A stretch of DNA of 64,000 bases from Paracoccus sp. SCSIO 75233 (GTDB lineage Bacteria > Pseudomonadota > Alphaproteobacteria > Rhodobacterales > Rhodobacteraceae): the NCBI RefSeq assembly GCF_027912675.1, contig NZ_CP115757.1, forward strand, positions 2,481,501 through 2,545,500, in the 5' to 3' direction. A program made the translations under genes and the position numbers. Of the stretch, positions 56,043 through 64,000 are shown piece after piece (positions within the stretch are counted from its first letter, which is position 1; each line of letters opens with the position of its first letter). The notes beneath the pieces were generated by a model, which was not told where the DNA came from, did no database searches, and saw only the letters and a program-made list of their open reading frames with translations.

Positions 56043-56720
56043 TCAGGAGCGGTCTTCGCCCCCGGTCTCATCACTGCTGTAAAACATCGTCCCGATCTCG
56101 ATGGGACCGCGGCCGACCTCGCGCCGGTGGCGGTTGGTGTCGCGCAAGGAATAGACGCAGCCGCAATATTCCTGCTGGTAGAATTCCTCACGCTTGGAAA
56201 TCTCGATCATGCGGTTTGCGCCGCCGCCCTTGCGCCAGTTGTAATCCCAGTATTCGAGCCCGTCATAAGGCTTGACCGCGCGTTCGCCGCAGCCATTGAT
56301 CTGCTTGATATCCTTCCAGCGGGAAATGCCGAGGCTGGAGGTCATGACCGGGAACCCGTGCTCATGCGCAAAAAGCGCCGTGCGTTCGAACCGCATGTCG
56401 AAACACATGGTGCAGCGGATGCCCCGCTCCGGCTCCCACTCCATCCCTTTGGCGCGGGCGAACCAGTTGTTGCTGTCGTAATCAGCGTCGATAAAGGGAA
56501 TATCATGCTGTTCGGCAAAGCGGATATTTTCGTCCTTCCGCAGCAGATATTCCTCATGCGGGTGGATATTCGGGTTGTAGAAAAAGATCGTGTAATCGAT
56601 CCCCGACGCGGTCATCGCTTCCATCACCTCGCCCGAGCAGGGGGCGCAGCAGCTATGCAGCAGCACCTTCTTTTCGCCGCCGGGCGGGTTGAGTATTGGT
56701 CTTTGCAGATCGTCGGTCAT
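56043..56720 (-). CDS. queH: Epoxyqueuosine reductase QueH
   Basis: Reduces epoxyqueuosine to queuosine at the tRNA wobble base, replacing QueG. The 225-aa protein has the cysteine pairs typical of Que[14 protein letters not shown] near the N terminus, [12 protein letters not shown] in the middle and [15 protein letters not shown] near the end; these bind an iron-sulfur cluster and metal. Length fits the family (DUF208). It is monocistronic. Confidence 0.93.
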   Translation of the reverse strand: MTDDLQRPILNPPGGEKKVLLHSCCAPCSGEVMEAMTASGIDYTIFFYNPNIHPHEEYLLRKDENIRFAEQHDIPFIDADYDSNNWFARAKGMEWEPERGIRCTMCFDMRFERTALFAHEHGFPVMTSSLGISRWKDIKQINGCGERAVKPYDGLEYWDYNWRKGGGANRMIEISKREEFYQQEYCGCVYSLRDTNRHRREVGRGPIEIGTMFYSSDETGGEDRS

Positions 56721-56776
56721 GACGGGAGCCTTGCGGTTTGCGGGATCAGGCGAGGCTATTAGCGCGAATCGGACTT

Positions 56777-56806
56777 AAAAAAAAGACCGCGTCGAACGGG
56801 AACGCG
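56777..56806 (-). terminator. Possible minus-strand terminator upstream of queH
   Basis: On the minus strand, a 5-bp stem (CGCGT with ACGCG, 9-nt loop) is followed within a few bases by eight T. It would stop antisense transcription from the direction of the phospholipase gene. The stem is weak. Confidence 0.35.
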
Positions 56807-56910
56807 ACAGCTTGCCTGCGGCACGGCTCACAGTTCAGCCATGCACCGGAACCCAAAGCCCTGCGGCATTGTTGGACCTGCACAGTTGCAGCGGCACCGG
56901 AAGGCAGCAA

Positions 56911-58416
56911 ATGGATGGATTCACCTTCACGCCCGGACGGAATTGCTGGCGGGTCGAACTTGCCGAGCGTTTTGCGGTTATTGTCGATGGTGCAGATTAC
57001 TTCCGTGCGCTGCGCGAGGCGCTGCTGCTGGCGGAGGATGTGATCACACTGGTCGGCTGGGACTTTGCCTTCGAAATCGAAATGCTCCCGGGCGAAAGCG
57101 ATCAGAACGGCAATGCGCCGGACAGTTTTCCAAACCAGATGGGGCCTTTCCTCGATGCGCTTGCAGAACATCGGCGCGAACTGGAAATCTATCTTTTGAA
57201 ATGGAGCGGCGGCGCGCTTATTGCACCGGGCGGCATCATTCCGACCGCGCAGATCAAGCTGCTGTCGCCGGAGCAGGTTCATCTGGGCTTCGACGGGCGG
57301 CATCCGGTCGGGGCCTGTCACCATCAGAAAATCGTCGTTGTCGATGACTCGCTTGCCTTCTGCGGCGGGATCGATGTCACACATGGCCGCTGGGACGAGC
57401 GGGGGCATCCGCCACAGAATCCGCTGCGGGCGGATGAGAATGGGAAGGTTGCCCAGCCCTGGCACGATGTCGCGACCATGATGTCAGGCCCGGCAGCGGC
57501 AGCCCTGGGACATTTGTGCCGCGCGCGCTGGCAACGTGCGCAGGACAATGAAATCGCGCCCGCATTCCGACCCGGGCGGGAACGCTGGCCGGACAGCATA
57601 TCCCCCGACTTCACCGGCATCGACATCGCCATCGCCCGGACCCAACCCCCGGAGCACGACAGCCCGTCCGTGAATGAGGTCGAGAGGCTGTATCTCGACA
57701 GTATCAGGACGGCGAAGCGCTTCATCTATCTGGAGTCGCAGTATTGCTGCTCTGACGTGATTATGGCTGCCATCCGCCGGCGGCTGGAGGAGCCGGACGG
57801 GCCCGAAATCGTCATCATCAATCCCAAGGCGGCGCAAGGCGTTGTCGAGGATGAGGCGATGCATGTCACGCGCAGCCGCTTCATCCGTGAGTTGCGCCGC
57901 ATCGATCGTCATGGGCGTTTTCGGATCATGCACCCGGTCAATGAGGGGGATGAGGATATTTACGTTCACGCCAAGGTGTCGATTATCGACGATTGCTTCT
58001 TGCGCGTCGGATCAAGCAATATCGACCGCCGCTCGATGGGGTTCGACACGGAATGCGACGTCGCGTTTCTTGCGGCGAACGATGGCGACCGGCAACGCAT
58101 TCGCGACATCCGCAACGGGCTGCTGGCGGAGCATCTGGACTGTGAAATCGGCGAGGTCGCCCGGGAAATCGAACGCGGCGGTATGATTTCCGCCATCGAA
58201 ACCCTGAATAGCGACCGGGGCCGAAGGCTGAGCCCGATCCGGCCGCGCAAACGGGAATCGCTGTTGGGCAGCTTCCTTGCGGACACGCAGTTTTTCGACC
58301 CGCGCTATCGCCGCAGCGCGCAGGCACGGCTTGGCATCACCTCGCGCCACATCATGCTGGGGGCGGCTGCGCTGGCTGCCGGGGCGTATCTTCTGTCGCG
58401 CAGGCGGGGGCGCTAA
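56911..58416 (+). CDS. Phospholipase D-like phosphodiesterase
   Basis: A 501-aa protein with two HxKxxxxD motifs: HHQKIVVVDDSLAFCGGIDV (about residues 136-155) and HAKVSIIDDCFLRVGSSNIDRRS (about 353-375), so both halves of the active site are present. It ends in a hydrophobic helix followed by SRRRGR, suggesting C-terminal membrane anchoring. It may cleave phospholipids or act as a cardiolipin synthase-like transferase; the lack of N-terminal membrane helices argues against classic Cls. GGAAGG precedes ATG 56911. Its stop overlaps the convergent lacI stop. Confidence 0.88.
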   Translation: MDGFTFTPGRNCWRVELAERFAVIVDGADYFRALREALLLAEDVITLVGWDFAFEIEMLPGESDQNGNAPDSFPNQMGPFLDALAEHRRELEIYLLKWSGGALIAPGGIIPTAQIKLLSPEQVHLGFDGRHPVGACHHQKIVVVDDSLAFCGGIDVTHGRWDERGHPPQNPLRADENGKVAQPWHDVATMMSGPAAAALGHLCRARWQRAQDNEIAPAFRPGRERWPDSISPDFTGIDIAIARTQPPEHDSPSVNEVERLYLDSIRTAKRFIYLESQYCCSDVIMAAIRRRLEEPDGPEIVIINPKAAQGVVEDEAMHVTRSRFIRELRRIDRHGRFRIMHPVNEGDEDIYVHAKVSIIDDCFLRVGSSNIDRRSMGFDTECDVAFLAANDGDRQRIRDIRNGLLAEHLDCEIGEVAREIERGGMISAIETLNSDRGRRLSPIRPRKRESLLGSFLADTQFFDPRYRRSAQARLGITSRHIMLGAAALAAGAYLLSRRRGR

Positions 58417-59459
58417 TGCGTCGGGACCGGCCCGCTGGACGCGCGGATCAGCAGTTCCGGTGCCAAGATGGTCGATAACGGTGCTTCGCCTCGCATATGA
58501 TCCAGCAGAACCCGCGCAGCGGTGCTGCCAAGGTCGATCTTCGGCTGGCGGATGGTGGTCAGCGGCACAGGAAGATGCGCGACCCAGTCGATGCCATCGA
58601 AGCCAACCACCGACACCTCGTCAGGTATCCTGACGCCGTGACGCTGCAACTCGCCCATGAACCCCGCAGCCGATTCATCGCTGAACGCCACGATGCCGGT
58701 CGGTCGCTGCATGGGATCGGCGGCCAACCATGCGGTCGCGGCCAGAACCCCTCCCTGCGGGGTGAAATCCCCCGGGTAGCAATGGGGAGGCGCGCCGAGT
58801 TCCTGCTGTAGCCCTTCAAGCCGCGCGGTATGCAGCACATTCACCTCCGGCCCGCCAATGCATCCGATCCGGCTATGGCCGAGTTCCCTCAGATGCCGCG
58901 CAGCCATCGCGGTGCCTTGCTGGTTATCCAGAACAACGCGCGGCAGCGATGCGCCTTCGATCCACTCACAGGCCATCACGAGCGGTGGCGCGCCGGGCAG
59001 CGTGGAAAGATCCGTTTGCGTGACCTGCCCATCCAGCAGAATGATGCCATCCGCACGCGAGGGGTCCAGAAACCGCCGCAGCACACCCCGGCGATCTCCG
59101 TCGGCAAGCGTGTCGCCAACCAGCAGATCATATCCGGCCTCGGCCAGCGCCTGTCCCATACCTGCCAGTATCCTTGCAAAGAACGGATTGCTCAGATTGG
59201 GCACCAGCGCAACGATGGCCCCGGTGCGCTGCATTCTCAGGTTTCTGGCGGCGTGGTTGATGCGATAACCGGTCGCCGCCACGGCCTCCATCACCAGATC
59301 CCGTGTCGCCTTGGACACCATTTCAGGGCGCGACAGAACACGGCTGACCGTCGCCGCGGACACACCTGCATGACGCGCGACATCGGAAAGCCGGACTGCG
59401 GCGGAAGCGGACTGATCGACCAATGGACACCCCGAATGAGTCCGGCAAGACTGAACCAT
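58413..59459 (-). CDS. LacI-family transcriptional regulator
   Basis: Sugar-responsive repressor. The helix-turn-helix and hinge read VRLSDVARHAGVSAATVSRVLS and later YRINHAARNLRMQRTG, followed by a periplasmic-binding-protein-like sensor domain (IVALVPNLSNPFFARILAGM, VSVVGFDGIDWV). With the ATG at 59459 it has 348 aa but no clear ribosome-binding site; a TTG at 59423, preceded by GGGGTG, would place the DNA-binding domain nearer the N terminus, as is usual. It is divergent from a sugar operon, with two palindromic operators between. Confidence 0.92.
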   Translation of the reverse strand: MVQSCRTHSGCPLVDQSASAAVRLSDVARHAGVSAATVSRVLSRPEMVSKATRDLVMEAVAATGYRINHAARNLRMQRTGAIVALVPNLSNPFFARILAGMGQALAEAGYDLLVGDTLADGDRRGVLRRFLDPSRADGIILLDGQVTQTDLSTLPGAPPLVMACEWIEGASLPRVVLDNQQGTAMAARHLRELGHSRIGCIGGPEVNVLHTARLEGLQQELGAPPHCYPGDFTPQGGVLAATAWLAADPMQRPTGIVAFSDESAAGFMGELQRHGVRIPDEVSVVGFDGIDWVAHLPVPLTTIRQPKIDLGSTAARVLLDHMRGEAPLSTILAPELLIRASSGPVPTH

Positions 59460-59461
59460 CC

Positions 59462-59475
59462 TGAAATCGATTTCA
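59462..59475. promoter_or_regulatory. LacI-type operator 1
   Basis: Perfect 14-bp palindrome TGAAATCGATTTCA with a central CG, as usual for LacI-family sites. It lies just upstream of the lacI start. Confidence 0.8.
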
Positions 59476-59493
59476 ATCCGCAAAGAAGAATAT

Positions 59494-59507
59494 TGCAATC
59501 GATTTCA
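59494..59507. promoter_or_regulatory. LacI-type operator 2
   Basis: TGCAATCGATTTCA, one mismatch from a perfect palindrome and from operator 1. The two centres are 32 bp apart (about three helical turns). It lies 37 bp before the isomerase ATG. Confidence 0.8.
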
Positions 59508-59544
59508 TAACGTGCATTCTTGGTTGCAAGGGGGAGGAGTTGTC

Positions 59545-60603
59545 ATGCGGACCATCAAGGGGCCAGCCCTGTTTCTGGCGCAATTCGCCGGGGATGAGGC
59601 ACCGTTCAACGACTGGGATTCCATCACCCGCTGGGCGGCTTCACTTGGCTATGTGGGCGTTCAGGTGCCAAGCGGCGATAGCCGGTTGTTCGATCTGGAG
59701 AAAGCGGCGAGTTCGCAAGATTGGTGTGACGAGTTTATCGGCATCGCACGCCAGAACGGTGTCGAGGTGACGGAACTTTCCGCCCATCTTCAGGGACAGC
59801 TTGTCGCCGTCCATCCCGCTTACGATTCGGCTTTCGACGCCTTCACGCCCGAGAAGCTGCGCGGAAACCCCAAGGCGCGGCAGGAATGGGCCGTCGATCA
59901 GGTCGCGAAAACGCTTCAGGCCAGCAGGCTGCTGGGGCTGGATGCGATGGCGGCGTTCTCCGGCGCCCTGGCCTGGCCGTATCTGTACCCCTGGCCGCAG
60001 CGGGCGGCAGGGCTGGTGGAAACCGCATTCGAGGCGCTCGCGCAGCGATGGCGGCCATTGCTGGACATTGCAGAGGAAAATGGCGTCGATATCTGCTACG
60101 AAATCCACCCCGGCGAGGATTTGCATGACGGGGTAACGTTCGAGATGTTCCTTGACCGGGTCGATCATCACCCGCGTGCAAATATGCTCTACGATCCGTC
60201 GCATTACCTGCTTCAGCAGTTGGACTATGTCGAACATATCGACATCTACCACGACCGCATCCGCATGTTCCACGTCAAGGATGCCGAGTTCCGTCCGAAC
60301 GGGCGGCAGGGCGTGTATGGGGGGTTTCAGGGCTGGGTGAACCGCGCCGGTCGCTTCCGCAGCCCCGGCGACGGTCAGGTCGATTTTTCGCAAATCTTCT
60401 CGAAACTGGCGCAATATGACTTTGGTGGCTGGGCGGTCGTCGAATGGGAATGCGCGCTCAAGCACCCGGAAGACGGGGCAAGGGAGGGGGCGGAGTTCGT
60501 GAAACGCCATATCATCCGCACCACGCCCCATGCTTTCGATGACTTCGCGGCGCAGGCCCCGGACGAGGCCGCCAATCGCCGCAGTCTCGGGCTGGAGGTT
60601 TAG
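59545..60603 (+). CDS. Sugar phosphate isomerase/epimerase family protein (TIM barrel)
   Basis: A 352-aa xylose-isomerase-like TIM-barrel enzyme. Metal-binding segments are visible: ICYEIHPGEDLHDG (Glu), MLYDPSHYLLQQLDYVEHI (Asp and His), FHVKDAEFRPNG (His and Asp) and WAVVEWECAL (Glu). GGGGGAGGAG precedes ATG 59545. As the first gene after the LacI operators, followed at once by a Gfo/Idh dehydrogenase, it probably acts on the same imported sugar or polyol, possibly a keto-sugar. The exact substrate is unknown. Confidence 0.87.
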   Translation: MRTIKGPALFLAQFAGDEAPFNDWDSITRWAASLGYVGVQVPSGDSRLFDLEKAASSQDWCDEFIGIARQNGVEVTELSAHLQGQLVAVHPAYDSAFDAFTPEKLRGNPKARQEWAVDQVAKTLQASRLLGLDAMAAFSGALAWPYLYPWPQRAAGLVETAFEALAQRWRPLLDIAEENGVDICYEIHPGEDLHDGVTFEMFLDRVDHHPRANMLYDPSHYLLQQLDYVEHIDIYHDRIRMFHVKDAEFRPNGRQGVYGGFQGWVNRAGRFRSPGDGQVDFSQIFSKLAQYDFGGWAVVEWECALKHPEDGAREGAEFVKRHIIRTTPHAFDDFAAQAPDEAANRRSLGLEV

Positions 60604-60605
60604 GA

Positions 60606-61703
60606 ATGGAACGGATCAGGCTCGGCATGGTGGGCGGCGGTGATGGGGCATTCATCGGCGCAATCCACCGGATCGCCGCGCAGATGGACGGGCAATATGA
60701 TCTGGTCGCAGGCGCATTGTCTTCGGACCCGGATCGCGCCAAAGCCTCCGCCGACAGGCTGGGCATCGCGCGCAGCTATTCGGATTATCGCGAAATGGCG
60801 CAGGCGGAGGCCGCGCGGGCGGACGGTATCCAGGCGGTTTCCGTCGTGACGCCGAACCATCTGCACGCGCCGGTCTCCATTGCGTTTCTTGAGGCGGGGA
60901 TCAGCGTGATCTGCGACAAGCCCCTGACCGCAACGCAGGAGGATGCGAAGGCACTGTCCGACGCGGTCGCGCGCAGCAAGGCGCGGTTCTTTCTGACCCA
61001 TAATTACTGCGCGCATCCGATGGTGCGCGAGGCGCGGGCAATGGTTGCCGAGGGCGCTTTGGGCAAGCTTCGGCTGATCCAGGCGGAATATCTGCAAGGC
61101 TGGCTGAGCGAAGACGTGCAGAACAAGCAGGCCTCGTGGCGCACTGACCCGGCACAGTCAGGCGCTGGCGCGATTGGCGACATTGGCACCCATGCGTGGC
61201 AATTGGCGGAGTTCGTCACGGGTCAGACCCCGGCTGAGCTCTCCACCGATCTGTCGAGCATGGTGGAGGGCCGCCGCGTCGATGACGATGTGCGCGTCGC
61301 GCTGCGCTACGACAGCGGCGCGAAAGGTGGCATCTGGGTCTCGCAGGTGGCGGTCGGACAGGAAGGCGGGCTGTCATTGCGGCTGTTCGGCACCGAAGGG
61401 GCGCTTGAATGGCGCTTGCAGGACGCCGAAGCGTTGATCTTCACCGGCAAGGATTGCCAGTCGCAGCGGCTGACGCGCGCCCGCGACCGGTCGCAATCCT
61501 ATCGCACCCCGCCCGGCCACCCAGAGGGGTATCTGGAGGCCTTCGCCAATCTCTACAAAGATATTGCGGATGTGATCCGGGGCGATGAGACGCATCTGGA
61601 CCGCATCCCCGGCATCCGTGACGGTATGTCCGGCATGGCATTTATCGCCGCCGCGCAGGAATCGTCATCCCGGGACGGCGCCTGGGTCAGGGTCGCGCGA
61701 TGA
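60606..61703 (+). CDS. Gfo/Idh/MocA-family oxidoreductase
   Basis: NAD(P)-dependent sugar or polyol dehydrogenase, 365 aa. It has the N-terminal Rossmann motif LGMVGGGDGAFIGAIHR, the VVTPNHLHAPVSIAFLEAG segment, the catalytic-lysine motif CDKPLTAT (family EKP) and the C-terminal GAGAIGDIGTHAWQLAEF with a conserved Asp/His pair. It starts 2 nt after the isomerase stop and overlaps the ABC ATPase by 4 nt, so the three are tightly coupled. Confidence 0.9.
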   Translation: MERIRLGMVGGGDGAFIGAIHRIAAQMDGQYDLVAGALSSDPDRAKASADRLGIARSYSDYREMAQAEAARADGIQAVSVVTPNHLHAPVSIAFLEAGISVICDKPLTATQEDAKALSDAVARSKARFFLTHNYCAHPMVREARAMVAEGALGKLRLIQAEYLQGWLSEDVQNKQASWRTDPAQSGAGAIGDIGTHAWQLAEFVTGQTPAELSTDLSSMVEGRRVDDDVRVALRYDSGAKGGIWVSQVAVGQEGGLSLRLFGTEGALEWRLQDAEALIFTGKDCQSQRLTRARDRSQSYRTPPGHPEGYLEAFANLYKDIADVIRGDETHLDRIPGIRDGMSGMAFIAAAQESSSRDGAWVRVAR

Positions 61704-63193
61704 CGCCGATCCTTGCGCTCGACAACGTCACCAAAAGCTTCGGCCCGGTCGAGGTGCTGCACGGCGTCGATCTGGCGCTGCATGGGGGCGAGGTTCATGC
61801 GCTGATCGGCGAAAACGGCGCCGGTAAATCGACCATCATGAAGATCCTTGGCGGGTATCTTTCGGCAAGCTCGGGTCAGGTGCTTCTGGACGGCCAGCCC
61901 ACCCCCTATCGCAGCGGACCGGAGGCCGAGGCACAGGGCGTGGTGGTGATCCATCAGGAATTCAACCTCGTTCCCGACCTGACAGTCGCGGCGAATATTT
62001 TTCTGGGCCGCGAACTGACACGGGGGGTCCGGCTGGACCATGCCGCAATGCGTGATGAAACCGCAGCGCTGTTAAAGCGGCTGGACAGCGCGATCAGCCC
62101 CGATGCCCGCATCCGCGATCTGTCCGTCCCCGACCGCCAGATGGTCGAGATCGCCAAGGCCCTGTCCCGCAAGGCGCGCGTCCTGATTATGGACGAACCC
62201 TCCGCCGCACTGACACATCGGGAGGTCGACGCGCTTTATGAGCAGGTGAACCGCCTGCGCAGCGAGGGCGTGGCGCTGATGTTTTGTTCGCACCGACTGG
62301 ATGAGGTCACGCATCTGGCGGACCGGATTACCGTGCTGCGCGACGGCTCGGTCGTGCAGCAGGCTGTGCGCGGCGAGATGACCGAGGACGGCATGGCGAC
62401 GGCAATGGTCGGTCGCGAATTGACCGATATTTTCCCGGCGAAGGACGCGACACCCGGCGAGCCGTTGCTTGAGGTCGAGGGGCTGAGCGTCAGCGGACTT
62501 GTGCATGATGTTTCGCTGACGCTGCGCAAAGGGGAGGTGCTGGGCATCGCCGGGCTGGTCGGCGCGGGCCGGACAGAGTTGGCCGAGGCGATTGTCGGCT
62601 TGCGTCCCGCGAGCGGAGAGATCCGCGTTCATGGCCAGCCGGTCGGCATCCGCAGCCCGCGCGACGCGATGGACGCGCGCATCGCCTATCTGACCGAGGA
62701 TCGCAAGGAAGCCGGGCTGCTGCTGACCAAGGCCCTGCCGCAAAACCTGACGCTGGCGGCACTCGACAAATTCGGCTTCCGCATCGACCGCAAGCGCGAA
62801 GCAGATGAAATGGCCCGCGCCCGCAAGGAATTCGATATCCGCGCCGCCTCCGACGAGATGGAGGCGGGCGCGCTGTCCGGCGGCAATCAACAAAAACTGC
62901 TGCTCGCCAAGACCATGCTGACCGACCCCGAAATAGTCATCATCGACGAACCGACGCGCGGCATCGACATCGGCACCAAGCAGCAGATCTACAACTTCAT
63001 GCGCGAGCTGGCCCGCAGTGGCAAAGGCGTCATCGCGATCTCTTCGGAATTGCCCGAGGTGATCGGCCTCTCCGACCGCGTGCTGGTCATGCGACAGGGC
63101 CGCATTGCCGGAGAGGTCAGCGGCGCAGACATCACCGAGGAAAATATCGTCCGCCTCGCCATGGGGCTGGAACGGCAGGAGGAACCCGCTTGA
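61700..63193 (+). CDS. Sugar ABC transporter ATPase (RbsA/MglA type)
   Basis: A 497-aa protein with two ABC domains fused in tandem. The first has Walker A GENGAGKSTIMKIL, an LSVPDRQMVEIAKAL signature and Walker B VLIMDEPSAALTH. The second has a degenerate Walker A (GLVGAGRTELAEAI), signature LSGGNQQKLLLAKTML and Walker B IVIIDEPTRGIDIG. This layout is that of ribose/galactose/xylose importers. The permease follows; the binding protein is presumably beyond the window. Confidence 0.94.
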   Translation: MTPILALDNVTKSFGPVEVLHGVDLALHGGEVHALIGENGAGKSTIMKILGGYLSASSGQVLLDGQPTPYRSGPEAEAQGVVVIHQEFNLVPDLTVAANIFLGRELTRGVRLDHAAMRDETAALLKRLDSAISPDARIRDLSVPDRQMVEIAKALSRKARVLIMDEPSAALTHREVDALYEQVNRLRSEGVALMFCSHRLDEVTHLADRITVLRDGSVVQQAVRGEMTEDGMATAMVGRELTDIFPAKDATPGEPLLEVEGLSVSGLVHDVSLTLRKGEVLGIAGLVGAGRTELAEAIVGLRPASGEIRVHGQPVGIRSPRDAMDARIAYLTEDRKEAGLLLTKALPQNLTLAALDKFGFRIDRKREADEMARARKEFDIRAASDEMEAGALSGGNQQKLLLAKTMLTDPEIVIIDEPTRGIDIGTKQQIYNFMRELARSGKGVIAISSELPEVIGLSDRVLVMRQGRIAGEVSGADITEENIVRLAMGLERQEEPA

Positions 63194-64000
63194 AACGTAT
63201 CGACCTGCATCTGCTCGGGCCGCTGATCGCGCTGATTGGGCTGTTCATCCTCGGCGCGCTGCTGAACCCTGCCTTTCTGGCACCGGCCAACCTGTCCAAC
63301 GTGCTGGCGCGGTCTGCCTTTATCGGGCTGATCGCGGTCGGCATGACCTTTGTGATCACACAGGGCGGGCTGGACCTGTCGGTCGGGTCGATGGCCGCTT
63401 TCCTTGCCGGGATCACCATCATGGCGATGAATGCGCTTGTCGGGGTCACGGGCGAGAACTGGGGCACGATCCTGCTGGGCATGGGCGTCGCACTCGCCGG
63501 GGGGGCGATGGCCGGATATGTGAACGGCGCGCTGATTACCAAGGCCCGAATAGAGGCGTTCATCGTCACGCTTGGCACAATGGGGATTTTCCGCAGCCTC
63601 GTGACCTGGCTGGCCGATGGCGGCACGCTGAGCCTCGATTCCGGACTGCGCAGCATCTACCGCCCGGTCTATTACGGCGGCATCGGCTGGATCACCTGGC
63701 CGATCATCACCTTCGCCATTGTCGCCGTTCTGGGCGAGTGGGTCATGCGCCACACCCGTTTTGGCCGCCATGTCGAGGCCATCGGCTCGAATGACCGCGT
63801 CGCACGCTATTCCGCCGTGGATGTGGCGCGGGTGCGGCTGCTGACCTATGTGCTGCTGGGCACGCTCGTCGGGCTGGCGACGATCCTTTATGTCCCGCGC
63901 CTCGGTTCCGCCTCCGGCTCGACCGGCGTGCTGTGGGAACTGGAGGCGATTGCCGCCGTCATCATCGGCGGCACCGCGCTGAAAGGCGGGCGGGGCCGGG
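63190..64000 (+). CDS. Sugar ABC transporter permease (RbsC type), cut by the window end
   Basis: At least 270 codons, open at the right edge. It starts at TTG 63190, which overlaps the ATPase stop (TTGA), and reads MKRIDLHLLGPLIALIGLFIL. It continues with the RbsC-family motif GMTFVITQGGLDLSVGSM and VNGALITKARIEAFIVTLGTM, then GSNDRVARYSAVDVARVRLLTYVL and the final IAAVIIGGTALKGGRG. Several membrane helices are evident. The non-ATG start and missing end make it easy to overlook. It pairs with the upstream ATPase. Confidence 0.92.
   Translation, partial: MKRIDLHLLGPLIALIGLFILGALLNPAFLAPANLSNVLARSAFIGLIAVGMTFVITQGGLDLSVGSMAAFLAGITIMAMNALVGVTGENWGTILLGMGVALAGGAMAGYVNGALITKARIEAFIVTLGTMGIFRSLVTWLADGGTLSLDSGLRSIYRPVYYGGIGWITWPIITFAIVAVLGEWVMRHTRFGRHVEAIGSNDRVARYSAVDVARVRLLTYVLLGTLVGLATILYVPRLGSASGSTGVLWELEAIAAVIIGGTALKGGRGR

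Noticed and set aside
56911..58416. Cardiolipin synthase assignment for the phospholipase D gene
   Set aside because: The two N-terminal membrane helices of ClsA are missing; the hydrophobic helix is C-terminal, so only the general family is called.
63105..63794. Plus-strand frame of 229 codons near the right end
   Set aside because: It is out of frame with the permease starting at 63190, whose translation gives clear RbsC motifs; the 63105 frame is Arg/Ala-rich noise.
1..64000. tRNA, rRNA, phage, insertion sequence or toxin-antitoxin genes
   Set aside because: None recognised on reading; no transposase, integrase or terminal repeats were seen. A tRNA scan would settle the tRNA question.

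Overview
The window looks like a chromosomal segment of a high-GC alphaproteobacterium of the Rhodobacteraceae, probably Paracoccus or a close relative. This rests on gene content and order: a dcw cell-division cluster running into lpxC, bamD and recN, a short HprK with RapZ, a mannose-type EIIA and HPr, etfBA, cobST, an ATP-type pckA, and alphaproteobacterial families such as DUF2852, DUF1045 and HIG1-like small membrane proteins. I saw no phage, insertion sequence, CRISPR array, rRNA or tRNA. The species call is inference; no marker gene was compared.

Layout. 0.1-4.8 kb: a valine-degradation cluster (mmsA, then acyl-CoA dehydrogenase, 3-hydroxyisobutyryl-CoA hydrolase and mmsB). 5.2-21.7 kb: a minus-strand division and envelope block, in transcription order ftsW-murG-murC-murB, then (after an antiparallel marC) a GT8 glycosyltransferase, an NAD-epimerase-like protein, ddl-ftsQ-ftsA-ftsZ-lpxC-bamD-recN. 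A cluster of small palindromic repeats lies between murC and murB, with one more copy between bamD and recN. 21.9-26.4 kb: methyltransferase, HIG1-like protein, corrinoid adenosyltransferase, etfBA and a 3-hydroxyacyl-CoA dehydrogenase. 26.5-29.7 kb (minus): a regulatory phosphotransfer operon hprK-rapZ-EIIA-HPr, with a TetR gene directly after HPr in the same frame and then DUF2852. 29.9-33 kb: pckA and a short-chain fatty acid transporter. 33-37.7 kb (minus): cobS, cobT and aminopeptidase P. 37.9-43.2 kb: DUF808 protein and ugpBAEC. 43.4-47.6 kb: YbjN-like protein, proC, CsaA-like protein, 2-hydroxyacid dehydrogenase, CsbD and CorA. 47.6-53.8 kb: DUF1045 and phnM head to head, a Kef-type antiporter and a secreted phytase-like esterase. 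53.9-58.4 kb: a MocR regulator opposite a flavin-binding PNPOx-like gene, queH and a phospholipase D. 58.4-64 kb: a LacI-controlled sugar operon (TIM-barrel isomerase, Gfo/Idh dehydrogenase, ABC ATPase, permease), cut by the window end.

How the parts fit. The valine genes, EtfAB and the hydroxyacyl-CoA dehydrogenase share acyl-CoA chemistry: electrons from the acyl-CoA dehydrogenase would pass to EtfAB. Two units, ugpBAEC and the phytase-like gene, carry upstream 7-bp repeats at 11-bp spacing that resemble Pho boxes. With phnM and DUF1045 nearby, this suggests several phosphorus-acquisition functions within 15 kb.

The most useful unexplained signals are non-coding: the two candidate Pho boxes; a pair of palindromic LacI-type operators 32 bp apart; a 19-bp palindrome upstream of DUF2852, just after the TetR gene; three AACTGG half-sites between mocR and its divergent partner; a candidate EcfG-type promoter before csbD; tandem 13-bp repeats before pckA; and the palindromic repeat family in the dcw cluster. 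I found no clearly unprecedented multi-gene system.
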